Assembly: GCA_964392175.1 (NCBI GenBank)
Contig: CAYMOJ010000011.1
Span: 1 to 52,885 of the forward strand
Length of the DNA: 52,885 nt
Source of the DNA: Firm-04 sp964392175
GTDB taxonomy: Bacteria > Bacillota > Clostridia > Oscillospirales > Ruminococcaceae
Direction: 5' to 3'
In this document: piece by piece, positions 8,985 through 16,968 of the stretch
Layout of the letters: the number at the start of each line of letters is the position of its first letter
Numbering within the stretch: the first letter of the stretch is position 1
Translations under genes and position numbers: made by a program
The notes under the pieces: model-generated
The model's database searches: none
What the model was told of the DNA's origin: nothing
Seen by the model: only the letters and a program-made list of their open reading frames with translations

Positions 8985-9416
8985 ATGAACACCATTCAGC
9001 AGATCTCTGTTTTTGTGGAAAACAAGCAGGGCAGCTTGACTGCCGTGACCAATGCTCTGTGCGAAAACGGTATTGATATGCGCTCGCTCAATCTGGCAGA
9101 TACCTCTGATTTCGGTATTCTGCGTCTCATCGTCGATCAGCCCGACAAGGCCTGCAAGGTCATTCAGGAGGCAGGGTATATCGTCAACATGACCCCTGTT
9201 GTTGGTGCTGAGGTCGATGATACCCCCGGTGGACTTGCGAAGGCAATGAATGCCATCGTCAACGCAGGTCTGAACATCGAGTATATGTACGCGTTTGTAA
9301 ACCGCAATCAGAATTGCGCCAATGTGATCTTCCGTACCGATGACAATGACGGTTGCATCGCAGCACTGGAAAATGCTGGCGTAAAGGTTGTACCAGATAG
9401 TGAGATCTACGCATAA
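8985..9416 (+). CDS. tandem ACT-domain protein
   Basis: This 143-residue protein consists of two ACT domains (about 3-70 and 73-140), small ligand-binding folds that usually sense amino acids. The first opens QISVFVENKQGSLTAVTNAL and the second repeats the pattern around GGLAKAMNAI. AAGGAGG at 8969-8976 selects the ATG at 8985 over the one at 8979, which is too close. Stand-alone tandem ACT proteins recur beside iorAB and paaK in anaerobes, so it may sense aromatic amino acids or related acids, but this is inference. It closes the operon that begins at 831 or 2976. Confidence 0.85.
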   Translation: MNTIQQISVFVENKQGSLTAVTNALCENGIDMRSLNLADTSDFGILRLIVDQPDKACKVIQEAGYIVNMTPVVGAEVDDTPGGLAKAMNAIVNAGLNIEYMYAFVNRNQNCANVIFRTDDNDGCIAALENAGVKVVPDSEIYA

Positions 9417-9494
9417 CTATAGTAGCCCTTTGTGCATAATGCTGCAAGATCACAACTTTTTTCTATGATTTTCCCAAAATTTGCGGCAAACCTC

Positions 9495-9522
9495 TTGACT
9501 TTTTTCCAGAAATGTGTATAAT
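9495..9522 (+). promoter_or_regulatory. promoter and leader of the zinc-ribbon gene
   Basis: TTGACT (9495-9500) and a perfect TATAAT (9517-9522) are separated by 16 bases. Transcription would begin near 9529 and give a leader of about 169 bases. The leader can fold into two local hairpins: 9587-9591 with 9619-9623 enclosing 9602-9606 with 9612-9616, and 9627-9633 with 9641-9649. I do not recognise a known riboswitch or T-box. Confidence 0.65.
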
Positions 9523-9697
9523 AGTGATATAGGGAGTTTTCCGTGCCGTATTGTCCCGGATGATGCGCTGCGACTTCTGAGAGGTTTGTGTACCGCGGAT
9601 TTCTCTTATACAGAGACCACACAGTCATACGATGTTTGTTATCGTGTATCGCAAGACAATGCGTGGAGTCTTTATCAACAATTTAGGAGTGTGTTTC

Positions 9698-10138
9698 ATG
9701 GGACTGTTTGATCGTGTTTCCGATCTCGGAAAGGGCGCAACCGAAAAGGTCGCCAATATCTCTGAGGTCAACAACCTCAAGCGCAAGATCTTGTACGAAG
9801 AAGAGCGCATTGTGGAGATTTTTGCGGATCTCGGCAAAAAGTATTATAAGAATCCGGATGAGGATCCAGCCGTTTTTCGTGCGTTGTGTGATGACATTGA
9901 TTCTCGCCGTCGCCGTATCAAAAAAATGAAGTTCGAGCTGAATACACTGCGTGGCTGCAAAATGTGCCCCAAGTGCGATGCACAAAATACAGAGAAGAAT
10001 ATCTTCTGTGGCGTTTGCGGCGCAAGACTGCCCGACCCCGAGGACGAAGATTTCACCTCTTTGGAGGAGAACGATTACTACACCGAAAGCAGCAATCAGT
10101 TCTTCAATGCGGACAGCACCGGCAATGTCGGTCTGTGA
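9698..10138 (+). CDS. uncharacterised protein with a zinc ribbon
   Basis: This 146-residue protein starts with a helical, charged region (about 1-85, RRRRIKKMK near 70-77, possibly coiled coil), has a zinc-ribbon with CPKC (C90, C93) and CGVC (C104, C107), with an extra cysteine at C87, and ends in an acidic tail rich in Asp, Glu, Asn and Ser. There is no signal peptide. AGGAG at 9685-9689 fixes the ATG at 9698. It is a single-gene unit with its own promoter and terminator upstream of the spoIIIA operon. Zinc-ribbon proteins of this architecture are common in Firmicutes without known function; I cannot assign one. Confidence 0.8.
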   Translation: MGLFDRVSDLGKGATEKVANISEVNNLKRKILYEEERIVEIFADLGKKYYKNPDEDPAVFRALCDDIDSRRRRIKKMKFELNTLRGCKMCPKCDAQNTEKNIFCGVCGARLPDPEDEDFTSLEENDYYTESSNQFFNADSTGNVGL

Positions 10139-10161
10139 TTGACAATTCCATAAGTACCATC

Positions 10162-10204
10162 AAGTGGTCAAGCTGTTCTGCACGAACGGCTTGACCACTT
10201 TTTT
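10162..10204 (+). terminator. intrinsic terminator after the zinc-ribbon gene
   Basis: A perfect 12-base-pair stem (10162-10173 with 10189-10200) with a 15-base loop runs into six Ts (10199-10204). It insulates the sporulation operon from upstream transcription. Confidence 0.93.
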
Positions 10205-10214
10205 GTGCTAACCG

Positions 10215-10243
10215 TCATATCTTGTCCTTGCAGTGCATAAAAT
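10215..10243 (+). promoter_or_regulatory. sigma-E-type promoter of the spoIIIA operon
   Basis: TCATATC (10215-10221) and CATAAAAT (10236-10243), separated by 14 bases, match the sigma-E consensus known from Bacillus (KMATATT, 14-15 bases, CATACANT) at six of seven and seven of eight positions. It lies between the upstream terminator and spoIIIAA, which is where mother-cell control of this operon is expected. No sigma-A promoter is visible in the same gap. Confidence 0.75.
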
Positions 10244-10269
10244 GCAATCGTATGAAAGGTGGTTTGCAC

Positions 10270-11178
10270 ATGAAACAAACAAGCTGTCTTGCACAGGCAC
10301 TGCCCTACCTCCCACAGGGAGTACGCGGCGGCATTCAGCAGTTGTCACAACAGAAACAGGATGCCATACAGGAGGTTCGCTTGCGCATGGGACGACCTGT
10401 TACTCTGACAATTCAAAATAACGAAGAACTGCTTCTAACGGCTCCTCCAATTACAGTCAACACCTCCATAATGGAAACCGTGTTCAAAAGCATCTGTGAG
10501 CATTCCGTACACAGCTATCAGCAAGAGATACGACGTGGATTCATCACCATCGCCGGCGGTAACCGCGTGGGCATCAGTGCAACTGCCGTAATGCAGCATC
10601 ACCAGCAGATTGAAACCCTACGCAATATCAGTGGTCTGAACTTTCGTATTGCTTCACAGATCATCGGCTGTGGCGAAGAGCTTTATCATCGCACACTGGC
10701 ACAAACACCCGGCGGATTGCTCATCTGTGCGCCGCCCAACGGTGGAAAAACAACAATATTGCGTGATTTGTGCCGCATTTGTGGAGCTAACTACCGCGTC
10801 TCCGTGATCGACGAACGAGGAGAAATTGCGGCAATGAAGCAAGGAAACTCCCCATTTGTGCTGGGAAATCAAACGGATGTGTTCGATGGATACCCCAAAG
10901 CATATGGCATCGAAACAGCAGTACGAGTGATGTCCCCACATTATCTGGTCTGTGATGAGATTGGTGATGCAGAGGAAACCGAAGCCATTCTGCATACGCT
11001 GCACACAGGAGTTCATCTCATCGCAACAGCACATCTCGGTGATTTAAAAGAATTGACACAACGACCGCAATTGCAACGGCTTATAGATGCAGGCGCATTT
11101 CGATATATCGCATTGTTGGGTACGGGAGCAACCTGCGGGCAGATCCGTGGATTACGACGCCTTGGTCAGGGAATATGA
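10270..11178 (+). CDS. spoIIIAA: stage III sporulation protein AA (secretion-type ATPase)
   Basis: This 302-residue cytoplasmic ATPase resembles type II/IV secretion ATPases and is thought to power the mother-cell to forespore channel (the feeding tube). The phosphate loop is APPNGGKTT (residues 154-162), where the usual first glycine is alanine; a Walker-B-like LVCDEIGD follows near residue 224. The ATG at 10270 has AAAGGTGG at 10255-10262; earlier in-frame ATGs lie upstream of or inside the promoter. The stop overlaps the start of spoIIIAB by four bases, and the whole spoIIIAA-AH order is preserved. Confidence 0.94.
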   Translation: MKQTSCLAQALPYLPQGVRGGIQQLSQQKQDAIQEVRLRMGRPVTLTIQNNEELLLTAPPITVNTSIMETVFKSICEHSVHSYQQEIRRGFITIAGGNRVGISATAVMQHHQQIETLRNISGLNFRIASQIIGCGEELYHRTLAQTPGGLLICAPPNGGKTTILRDLCRICGANYRVSVIDERGEIAAMKQGNSPFVLGNQTDVFDGYPKAYGIETAVRVMSPHYLVCDEIGDAEETEAILHTLHTGVHLIATAHLGDLKELTQRPQLQRLIDAGAFRYIALLGTGATCGQIRGLRRLGQGI

Positions 11179-11669
11179 GACTGATGGGTTGCCTGCTGCT
11201 GCTTACCATGTGCATCAGCACAGGAATGTACGCAGCCAATCACTTGCAAGCACATACACGGCGGATACAACTGCTTGTGCAGCTCATCAATGATATGATG
11301 CAGTATTTACGATACACATTGCCCACAGTCGATGTACTGATCGACCATTTATATGCACAGCCATGCTATCACACATTGGAATTTCTGGAAATATACGATG
11401 ATACAGGCTTAGAGCAAAGCCTCCCCCACCGATTGGCAGCGTCTATCGATGCGACCCATTACACACAGGCGGAAAAGGACATTCTACAGCAGGTTGCCAG
11501 AACCCTTGGTAGCACCGATCTAGAGGGGCAGCTTTCTGCGCTGACTCTTTGCAAAACCAGAATGGAATCACTACTGACAGAAAGTGCCGAAAAGCAACGC
11601 ACACATGGAAATCTCTACCGTAGCATGGGCGTGCTGTGCGGCTTGTTTCTGGTGATACTGTTGATTTAA
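11175..11669 (+). CDS. spoIIIAB: stage III sporulation protein AB
   Basis: This 164-residue protein has an N-terminal membrane segment (residues 1-19), a helical bundle domain and a C-terminal hydrophobic segment (LCGLFLVILLI at the very end), as in SpoIIIAB, which resembles type II secretion GspF. It begins with ATGA overlap with spoIIIAA and lies directly before spoIIIAC. Position and topology identify it; sequence conservation in this family is low. Confidence 0.9.
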   Translation: MRLMGCLLLLTMCISTGMYAANHLQAHTRRIQLLVQLINDMMQYLRYTLPTVDVLIDHLYAQPCYHTLEFLEIYDDTGLEQSLPHRLAASIDATHYTQAEKDILQQVARTLGSTDLEGQLSALTLCKTRMESLLTESAEKQRTHGNLYRSMGVLCGLFLVILLI

Positions 11670-11690
11670 TCCCACAAAGGAGCATTCTCC

Positions 11691-11888
11691 ATGGAGATAG
11701 ATTTGATTTTCAAGGTGGCTGGCATCGGGATCATCGTTGCCGTGCTGAATCTGGTACTGAAACGCGCAGAGCGTGAGGAACAGGCAATGCTTACCACACT
11801 GGCTGGACTAGTTGTTGTGCTGATGCTCGTCATTGGAGAGATCGAAACATTATTTGAAACCGTTAAAAACGTGTTCGGGCTATGGTGA
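11691..11888 (+). CDS. spoIIIAC: stage III sporulation protein AC
   Basis: This 65-residue protein has two membrane segments (about 5-24 and 32-52) and opens IDLIFKVAGIGIIVAVLN, a well-conserved SpoIIIAC start. It is a small inner component of the SpoIIIA channel made in the mother cell. AAAGGAG precedes the ATG, and its end overlaps spoIIIAD by seven bases. Confidence 0.94.
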   Translation: MEIDLIFKVAGIGIIVAVLNLVLKRAEREEQAMLTTLAGLVVVLMLVIGEIETLFETVKNVFGLW

Positions 11889-12268
11889 ACGCGTTTCAAA
11901 TCGCAGGGATATGCCTTGTAGCAGTACTATTCACCACACTTTTGCGACGTAATGCCCCTGAACAGGCAATCCTACTTTCCATAGTAGCATCCTGTGCCGT
12001 GACATTATGGGCAGGAACCGCCCTTTCGCCAATCTTACTGCAAATGGATACAATGCTTTCCGCGAGCGGGCTGAATTCATCAGAAATCACGGTCATCAGC
12101 AAAGCAACGGGTATCTGCTGCATCACGCAGCTGGCAGGAGATATCTGCAAAGACAGTGGTGAAAATGCCTTAGCATCCGCTGTCACACTGGTAGGGAAAG
12201 TTTCGCTGCTGATATTGGCACTTCCTCTTGCACAGGGGCTTCTGTCACAAATTCGGGAGGTGTTGTGA
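11882..12268 (+). CDS. spoIIIAD: stage III sporulation protein AD
   Basis: This 128-residue integral membrane protein has about four hydrophobic segments and is distantly related to SpoIIIAC, as usual for SpoIIIAD. It starts inside the end of spoIIIAC, and its TGA shares one base with the ATG of spoIIIAE, which indicates coupled translation. Confidence 0.94.
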   Translation: MVNAFQIAGICLVAVLFTTLLRRNAPEQAILLSIVASCAVTLWAGTALSPILLQMDTMLSASGLNSSEITVISKATGICCITQLAGDICKDSGENALASAVTLVGKVSLLILALPLAQGLLSQIREVL

Positions 12269-13410
12269 TGCGCAAGTTTTGTATTTTTTCCATTATTATG
12301 ATGATCTTGCTGTTTTCCGCAGGCGGTATCAGAGCTTCTGCTGCTGCAACAAGCAATACGCAACAAGATCTCGCCGATTGTATCCATGCTGATTCACTGG
12401 ATCTCCCCGATGAATTGGAAGAATTACTGGATCATCACGATTTTGACATCAGTGATCCTTCAGCATTGCTCACACTTTCTCCGGGAGAGCTTTGCGGTAC
12501 ATTATGGAATATTGCGGTTGATGCTGTGGCTGCTCCCCTACGGTTGCTTGGCACACTGCTGATGCTTACCATGCTCTCAGCAGGACTTGGGGGTATGGGC
12601 GATGCCTGTGTGGGGCAACGAGGGCTCCAACGCTTGCTATTTCTGATATGTGGTATGATTTGCGTTGGCATTGCTGCAAAACCGCTATGCAACTGCTTGT
12701 ATCAAACAGCAACCGCTTTGGAAGATGCCAAACTTTTTATGCTGAGCTTTGTACCGGTCTTTACTGCATCGGTTACTGCCAGCGGACATATTGCTTCAGG
12801 CATTGGATATCAGACATTTTTATTTTTTCTAATGGAAGCCATCGGCGTGCTGCAAACCAATTTTCTCTTTCCCGCCATACAATCAGCTGCGGCACTGGGG
12901 TTAGCCGATTGCATCAATCCCACATTCTCGCTGCACAAAATTGTAGAGGCGATCCGCAAGGCAGTGGTGTGGATTCTTGGGACAGTCATGACGCTGTTTA
13001 CAGCACTGCTCTCCGTGCGCAGTTTTGTGGCAGTATCTGCCGATGGGCTATCCGCAAAAACACTGAAGTTGCTCAGTACAGGGCTGATACCCGTTGTGGG
13101 TAATGCGGTATCTGACGCTTACGGAACACTACAAGGCAGTCTGCAGCTGATGCGAAGTGGCATTGGAGTGGTGGGTATCCTCGCGATTTTATGGCTGATG
13201 CTGCCACCACTGCTGACGATACTACTGTATCGTGCGGCGTTTTCCATTGCAGCATTGCCGGCCGAGATATTTGGCACCGGCTCATTGGCGGTACTGTATC
13301 GCAACAGTGCCAATGTACTGTCTGCAGCAATGGCAATCCTCTCGGCGTACACGATGATGATGGTGCTTTCTACTGCATTGATGCTACTGCTGCTGCACGG
13401 CAATCAATAG
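12268..13410 (+). CDS. spoIIIAE: stage III sporulation protein AE
   Basis: This 380-residue multi-pass membrane protein starts with a signal-like segment (RKFCIFSIIMMILLFSAGG) followed by an extracytoplasmic stretch and about seven membrane segments, the SpoIIIAE plan. I prefer the ATG at 12268 (GGGAGG seven bases upstream) over the GTG at 12265. It is thought to form part of the membrane pore of the feeding tube. It stops directly at the ribosome binding site of spoIIIAF. Confidence 0.94.
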   Translation: MRKFCIFSIIMMILLFSAGGIRASAAATSNTQQDLADCIHADSLDLPDELEELLDHHDFDISDPSALLTLSPGELCGTLWNIAVDAVAAPLRLLGTLLMLTMLSAGLGGMGDACVGQRGLQRLLFLICGMICVGIAAKPLCNCLYQTATALEDAKLFMLSFVPVFTASVTASGHIASGIGYQTFLFFLMEAIGVLQTNFLFPAIQSAAALGLADCINPTFSLHKIVEAIRKAVVWILGTVMTLFTALLSVRSFVAVSADGLSAKTLKLLSTGLIPVVGNAVSDAYGTLQGSLQLMRSGIGVVGILAILWLMLPPLLTILLYRAAFSIAALPAEIFGTGSLAVLYRNSANVLSAAMAILSAYTMMMVLSTALMLLLLHGNQ

Positions 13411-13418
13411 GAGGTCAT

Positions 13419-13886
13419 ATGGATACGCTACAAAGCACAGTGCTTGCCGTATGCTCGGTAACGATCGGTCTTTCCTTTGCAGAACATTTGGTGGATATGG
13501 AACGATTCGGCAGACAGATGCGATGGCTAACCGTGCTTCTGTTAATGATATGTATGCTGCGACCATGGAACAACGCTCTGCATACCGATGAAAACCTATT
13601 TCTACCGACTGCTGATAAAGAACAACAGACAGAAGAATTACAGGCAGCCGCTGACAAACTACTGACTGCGTGCATATCGGCACAATTGCAACAATCGCTC
13701 AATGCAGCTTTGCAAGAACAAAAAGTCAATGCACAGATCACGGCAATCGATGTGCATATTGCAGAAGATGGTGGCATAGATATCAAAGGGGTGACTGTAT
13801 CGGGAAATCGTCTGACCGCTGCAATTTATCTGCATGAATGGATCGGTGATGAAATCACCATTACCACTACGGAAACGGAGGACTGA
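13419..13886 (+). CDS. spoIIIAF: stage III sporulation protein AF
   Basis: This 155-residue protein has two N-terminal membrane segments (about 5-24 and 34-50) and a soluble C-terminal domain with the ring-building-motif pattern (ITAIDVHIAEDGGIDIKG). It is shorter than the roughly 200 residues of Bacillus SpoIIIAF, which is common in Clostridia. GGAGG at 13410-13414 fixes the ATG at 13419; the frame is open further upstream inside spoIIIAE without a site. Confidence 0.88.
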   Translation: MDTLQSTVLAVCSVTIGLSFAEHLVDMERFGRQMRWLTVLLLMICMLRPWNNALHTDENLFLPTADKEQQTEELQAAADKLLTACISAQLQQSLNAALQEQKVNAQITAIDVHIAEDGGIDIKGVTVSGNRLTAAIYLHEWIGDEITITTTETED

Positions 13887-13888
13887 AC

Positions 13889-14416
13889 ATGACCCTTTCA
13901 GAAACTTTGCAGCAATGGAAAACGAAACTCGATAGGCATAAAACCACATTACTGGTTATCATCGGACTGATGGGAATGGGCTGTATTTTGCTTTCAGAAC
14001 TGACAGCTGATGAGGATTCCCCCTCAGAAACACAGCCCATTGCTGCGGAACGCACAGAAACCGACTACGAAAGGCAGCTGGAAGCTCGTCTGACAGAAAT
14101 GCTCAGTCGAATGAACGGTGTTGGAACCGTATCGGTAATGGTAACGGTAACGGGCAGCACAGAACAAATCTTTGCAGAGGAGGTAAAGGAATCGGCAGGA
14201 GAAAACAGCAATCAGACAGAACACGCACCTGTCATCACCAAACAGGATGGGGACGAATCAGCACTCATCCGCAAAACAGAATACCCCGATATCCACGGCG
14301 TGGCGATCCTTTGCACGGGCGGTAACAATGCTGTCATTCGTGAACAGATCTGCGATGCGGTTTCTACCATACTTGGCATTCCGGTATCGCATATCTATGT
14401 GGGCACACATTTGTGA
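13889..14416 (+). CDS. spoIIIAG: stage III sporulation protein AG
   Basis: This 175-residue protein has a membrane segment at about residues 22-40 and an extracytoplasmic domain with the ring-forming motif (MLSRMNGVGTVSVMVTVTG near 72). SpoIIIAG builds the large ring in the space between the two spore membranes. It follows spoIIIAF by two bases. A 49-base gap with GGAG at 14455-14458 separates it from spoIIIAH. Confidence 0.92.
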   Translation: MTLSETLQQWKTKLDRHKTTLLVIIGLMGMGCILLSELTADEDSPSETQPIAAERTETDYERQLEARLTEMLSRMNGVGTVSVMVTVTGSTEQIFAEEVKESAGENSNQTEHAPVITKQDGDESALIRKTEYPDIHGVAILCTGGNNAVIREQICDAVSTILGIPVSHIYVGTHL

Positions 14417-14465
14417 TATACTGGGGGTATACAACAGCCCTCATGGGCAGAAATGGAGCAATCTT

Positions 14466-15056
14466 ATGAAAAAACCTACTGTGATTATCGGCAAAAAGCA
14501 GATCGTACTGACTTGTATGTCATTGGTACTCTGTGGCGCAGTATATCTCAATTACACCCTTGCAGGAGATAAGGGACTGCTTCCAACGAGCAGCGACAAG
14601 AATATCACCGATGCAGATGCCGACCGGCTGGGTCGCAATGACTATGGCGCAGCAGAACTAGTCAACGGCAGCGCAGAATCCGATTATTTTGCGAAAGCCA
14701 GACTGGAAAAACAGACAAGCCGCGACACCGCTGTAGAAACACTGCAGAGCATCATTGGTGGCGGCGACTTGAGTGAGGACGAAATGGTGGTAAACGCCAT
14801 TGATGCTGTGACCCTTTCGCAGCTGATTGAAAGCGAAAGCATCATTGAAAGTCTGATCCTGGCACAGGGCTTCAACGATTGCGTGGTGTATTTGGACGGC
14901 AATGGTGCCAAGGTCGTGGTGGAAAGCGATGGCCTGAATGCATCAGAAGCAGCTGCTATCAAAGATATCATTCTCAGCGAGGCTGATATTTCTGTAGAAG
15001 GCATCCGCATTTTTGAGGTCGCAAGCGGAAAATCTACAGATGATGCCGAGACCTAA
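14466..15056 (+). CDS. spoIIIAH: stage III sporulation protein AH
   Basis: This 196-residue protein has one membrane segment near residues 11-28 and a secretin/EscJ-like ring domain at the end. SpoIIIAH, from the mother cell, pairs with forespore SpoIIQ across the septum. I start it at the ATG preceded by GGAG; the longer frame runs back through spoIIIAG without support. A weak AT-rich hairpin (15060-15064 with 15073-15077, followed by Ts at 15082-15088) may end the operon. Confidence 0.92.
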   Translation: MKKPTVIIGKKQIVLTCMSLVLCGAVYLNYTLAGDKGLLPTSSDKNITDADADRLGRNDYGAAELVNGSAESDYFAKARLEKQTSRDTAVETLQSIIGGGDLSEDEMVVNAIDAVTLSQLIESESIIESLILAQGFNDCVVYLDGNGAKVVVESDGLNASEAAAIKDIILSEADISVEGIRIFEVASGKSTDDAET

Positions 15057-15098
15057 CAGGATTTTTCTTGCGAAATCTTACTTTTTTTCAAAAAAAGG

Positions 15099-15127
15099 TT
15101 GTGCAATCACATTTTTTTTGATATAAT
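15099..15127 (+). promoter_or_regulatory. extended -10 promoter before asp23-nusB
   Basis: TATAAT at 15122-15127 has the TG extension at 15119-15120; a poor -35 (TTGTGC, 15099-15104) lies 17 bases upstream. It would start vegetative transcription of the housekeeping genes after the sporulation operon. Confidence 0.65.
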
Positions 15128-15219
15128 AGATGTGTATAAGTATGCGCCATCGTCAGCAAGAACCTGTTACGGCAATCTCAGCGGATGGCGCACAACCAAA
15201 ACAAACGGAGGTAACGCTT

Positions 15220-15558
15220 ATGAGCAACCAATACCCGAAAAAAGCTTCTACGGAAGGAACTATCAAAATCTCTGAGACGGCAATCCGTGCCATTGCCGAA
15301 ACCGCAACCACCGACATCGAGGGCGTCGAGCGTCTGACTGCACGGAAATATGGTTTGCTTGGCTGCACCGAACCGGTCTCGATTCATGTTGTTGCAGATA
15401 TGGTGGAAATCACCGTGCACATTATTTTGGCGAGTGGTGCAAAGTTGACCCGTGTTGCAGAGCAGATCCAGCGCAATGTGAAAGAAAATGTGCAAAGCAT
15501 GACCGGTGTCATCGTATCAAAAGTCAATGTAGTAGCAGACGGCATCAACTTCAACTGA
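15220..15558 (+). CDS. Asp23/Gls24 family envelope stress protein
   Basis: This 112-residue protein is a compact Asp23/Gls24 (DUF322) protein: GTIKISETAIRAIAETAT at 19-36, then TARKYGLLG, and VTVHI-like beta strands with RVAEQIQRNVKENV. Members associate with the cell envelope or are induced by stress. It is often the gene before nusB in Clostridia, as here. GGAGG at 15207-15211 fixes the start; the upstream in-frame ATGs lie within the leader. Confidence 0.93.
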   Translation: MSNQYPKKASTEGTIKISETAIRAIAETATTDIEGVERLTARKYGLLGCTEPVSIHVVADMVEITVHIILASGAKLTRVAEQIQRNVKENVQSMTGVIVSKVNVVADGINFN

Positions 15559-15580
15559 TTGCTGAGAAAGGACGGAAAAT

Positions 15581-16006
15581 ATGCTGGGACAGCGTCGCGT
15601 CATTCGTGACAGCGCATTTAAAATCTTGTTTGAGCAGCTCCTGCGCAACGATAGCGTTGCTGAGCTGTATGCCATTGCTGAGGAGATCGACGATTTTGTC
15701 ATCAACGATGGCGTGAAGGAAATGGTTGATGGTACTGTGGCACATCTGGAGGAATTGGATGGCATCATCGCCATATATAGCAAAAGTCGTGAGGTCAACC
15801 GTATTCCCGCGGTAAACCGTACCATTTTGCGCATCGCACTGTATGAGATCCTGTACGACGAAAAAACACCCCGCCGAGCTGCCATCAATGAAGCTGTGCT
15901 ATTGGCAAAAGAGTACGGCTATGAGGCAGATGTTAGCTTTGTAAATGGCGTTTTAGGCGCGTATGACAAGGAGCATCCATGCGAGGAGGCATCCGCAGAG
16001 GCATGA
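15581..16006 (+). CDS. nusB: transcription antitermination protein NusB
   Basis: This 141-residue all-helical protein binds boxA RNA with ribosomal protein S10 in rRNA antitermination. It shows the NusB signature: an R-x5-A-F-x-LF N-terminus, DGTVAHLEELD, and the conserved INEAVLLAKEYG segment near 105. AAAGGAC precedes the ATG. Its TGA overlaps the next start codon (ATGA) if that gene begins at 16003. Confidence 0.94.
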   Translation: MLGQRRVIRDSAFKILFEQLLRNDSVAELYAIAEEIDDFVINDGVKEMVDGTVAHLEELDGIIAIYSKSREVNRIPAVNRTILRIALYEILYDEKTPRRAAINEAVLLAKEYGYEADVSFVNGVLGAYDKEHPCEEASAEA

Positions 16007-16968
16007 ATTTTCTGGGAATCGATACCAGTAACTATACCACCTCCTGCGCATGGCTGAACGCTGATGCCATGACAATCATACAGCAAAAGCAATTGCTGCC
16101 CGTACCACAAGGACAGGCTGGGCTGCGGCAAAGCGATGCAGTCTTTCATCACACAAGACAACTGCCCATATTAATGGAGCAGCTCTTTGCACAATGCGGT
16201 AGTCAAATTCCGAAAGCGATGGGAGTATCCACTGCGCCGCGCTCCGCAGAAGGATCGTATATGCCATGCTTTCTTACAGGACAAGCCATCGCACGAAGCA
16301 TTGCCTCGCTGACCGGCTGCAAGCTGTATGAAACCTCTCACCAAATGGGGCATATTTTGGCTGCGCTCTATTCGGCAGAGTGCCTTGACTGGGTAAATTC
16401 CACACAGAAACCCTTTCTGGCATTTCATGTCAGCGGTGGCACCACCGATTGCGTCCTCTGCACACCCGATGCAAAACAGATTCTACGCATTACACCGGTT
16501 TCCGCTTCCCTTGATTTAAAGGCCGGACAAGCCATCGATCGTGTAGGTCTCATGCTGGGGCTTTCCTTTCCTGCGGGAGCTGCTCTGGAACAGCTTGCCA
16601 CGGAAAGCGACAACAAGCACAAAGCGATCGTGCGTCTAAAAGATGGTTGCTGCTCCCTTTCAGGGCTGGAAAATCAGTGCAGTGCTATGCTGAAAAAAGG
16701 TCTGCCTGCCTGTGATATCGCAAAATACTGCCTGAACTCTATCGCTGCAGTACTGCTTGCCATGACAACATCAGCACTGGAGCAATACCCTGATGCTGCT
16801 GTTTTGTACGCTGGTGGTGTCATGTCCAACAGGTTGATTCGTAAGCAGTTGCAATGCTTACCTGCAAAAATCGCATTTGCTGAACCCGCCTTTTCCTGCG
16901 ATAACGCAGCAGGAATTGCCATTTACGCTGCCCTGCGTGACAGAGGTGAAACATTATGCCCATATTGA
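16003..16968 (+). CDS. TsaD/Kae1-like (M22) paralogue of unknown function
   Basis: This 321-residue protein belongs to the ASKHA-fold family of TsaD/Kae1 and keeps MNFLGIDTSNYTTS, the metal-binding pair H113/H117 (HQMGH), VSGGTT (145-148; VSGGHT in true TsaD), QAIDRVGLMLG, AGGVMSNRLI and DNAAGIA. It differs from true TsaD in several signature residues and is somewhat short, so I read it as the paralogue found near nusB/xseA in Ruminococcus-type genomes rather than the t6A enzyme itself. Start is uncertain: 16003 overlaps the nusB stop as ATGA, but 15979 has a better-spaced AAGGAG. The gene sits where folD often occurs in Firmicutes. Confidence 0.75.
   Translation: MNFLGIDTSNYTTSCAWLNADAMTIIQQKQLLPVPQGQAGLRQSDAVFHHTRQLPILMEQLFAQCGSQIPKAMGVSTAPRSAEGSYMPCFLTGQAIARSIASLTGCKLYETSHQMGHILAALYSAECLDWVNSTQKPFLAFHVSGGTTDCVLCTPDAKQILRITPVSASLDLKAGQAIDRVGLMLGLSFPAGAALEQLATESDNKHKAIVRLKDGCCSLSGLENQCSAMLKKGLPACDIAKYCLNSIAAVLLAMTTSALEQYPDAAVLYAGGVMSNRLIRKQLQCLPAKIAFAEPAFSCDNAAGIAIYAALRDRGETLCPY

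Noticed and set aside
9541..9700. Possible 6S RNA or tRNA-like element in the zinc-ribbon leader
   Set aside because: No cloverleaf, no 6S-type long central bulge with conserved flanks; treated as an unassigned leader.
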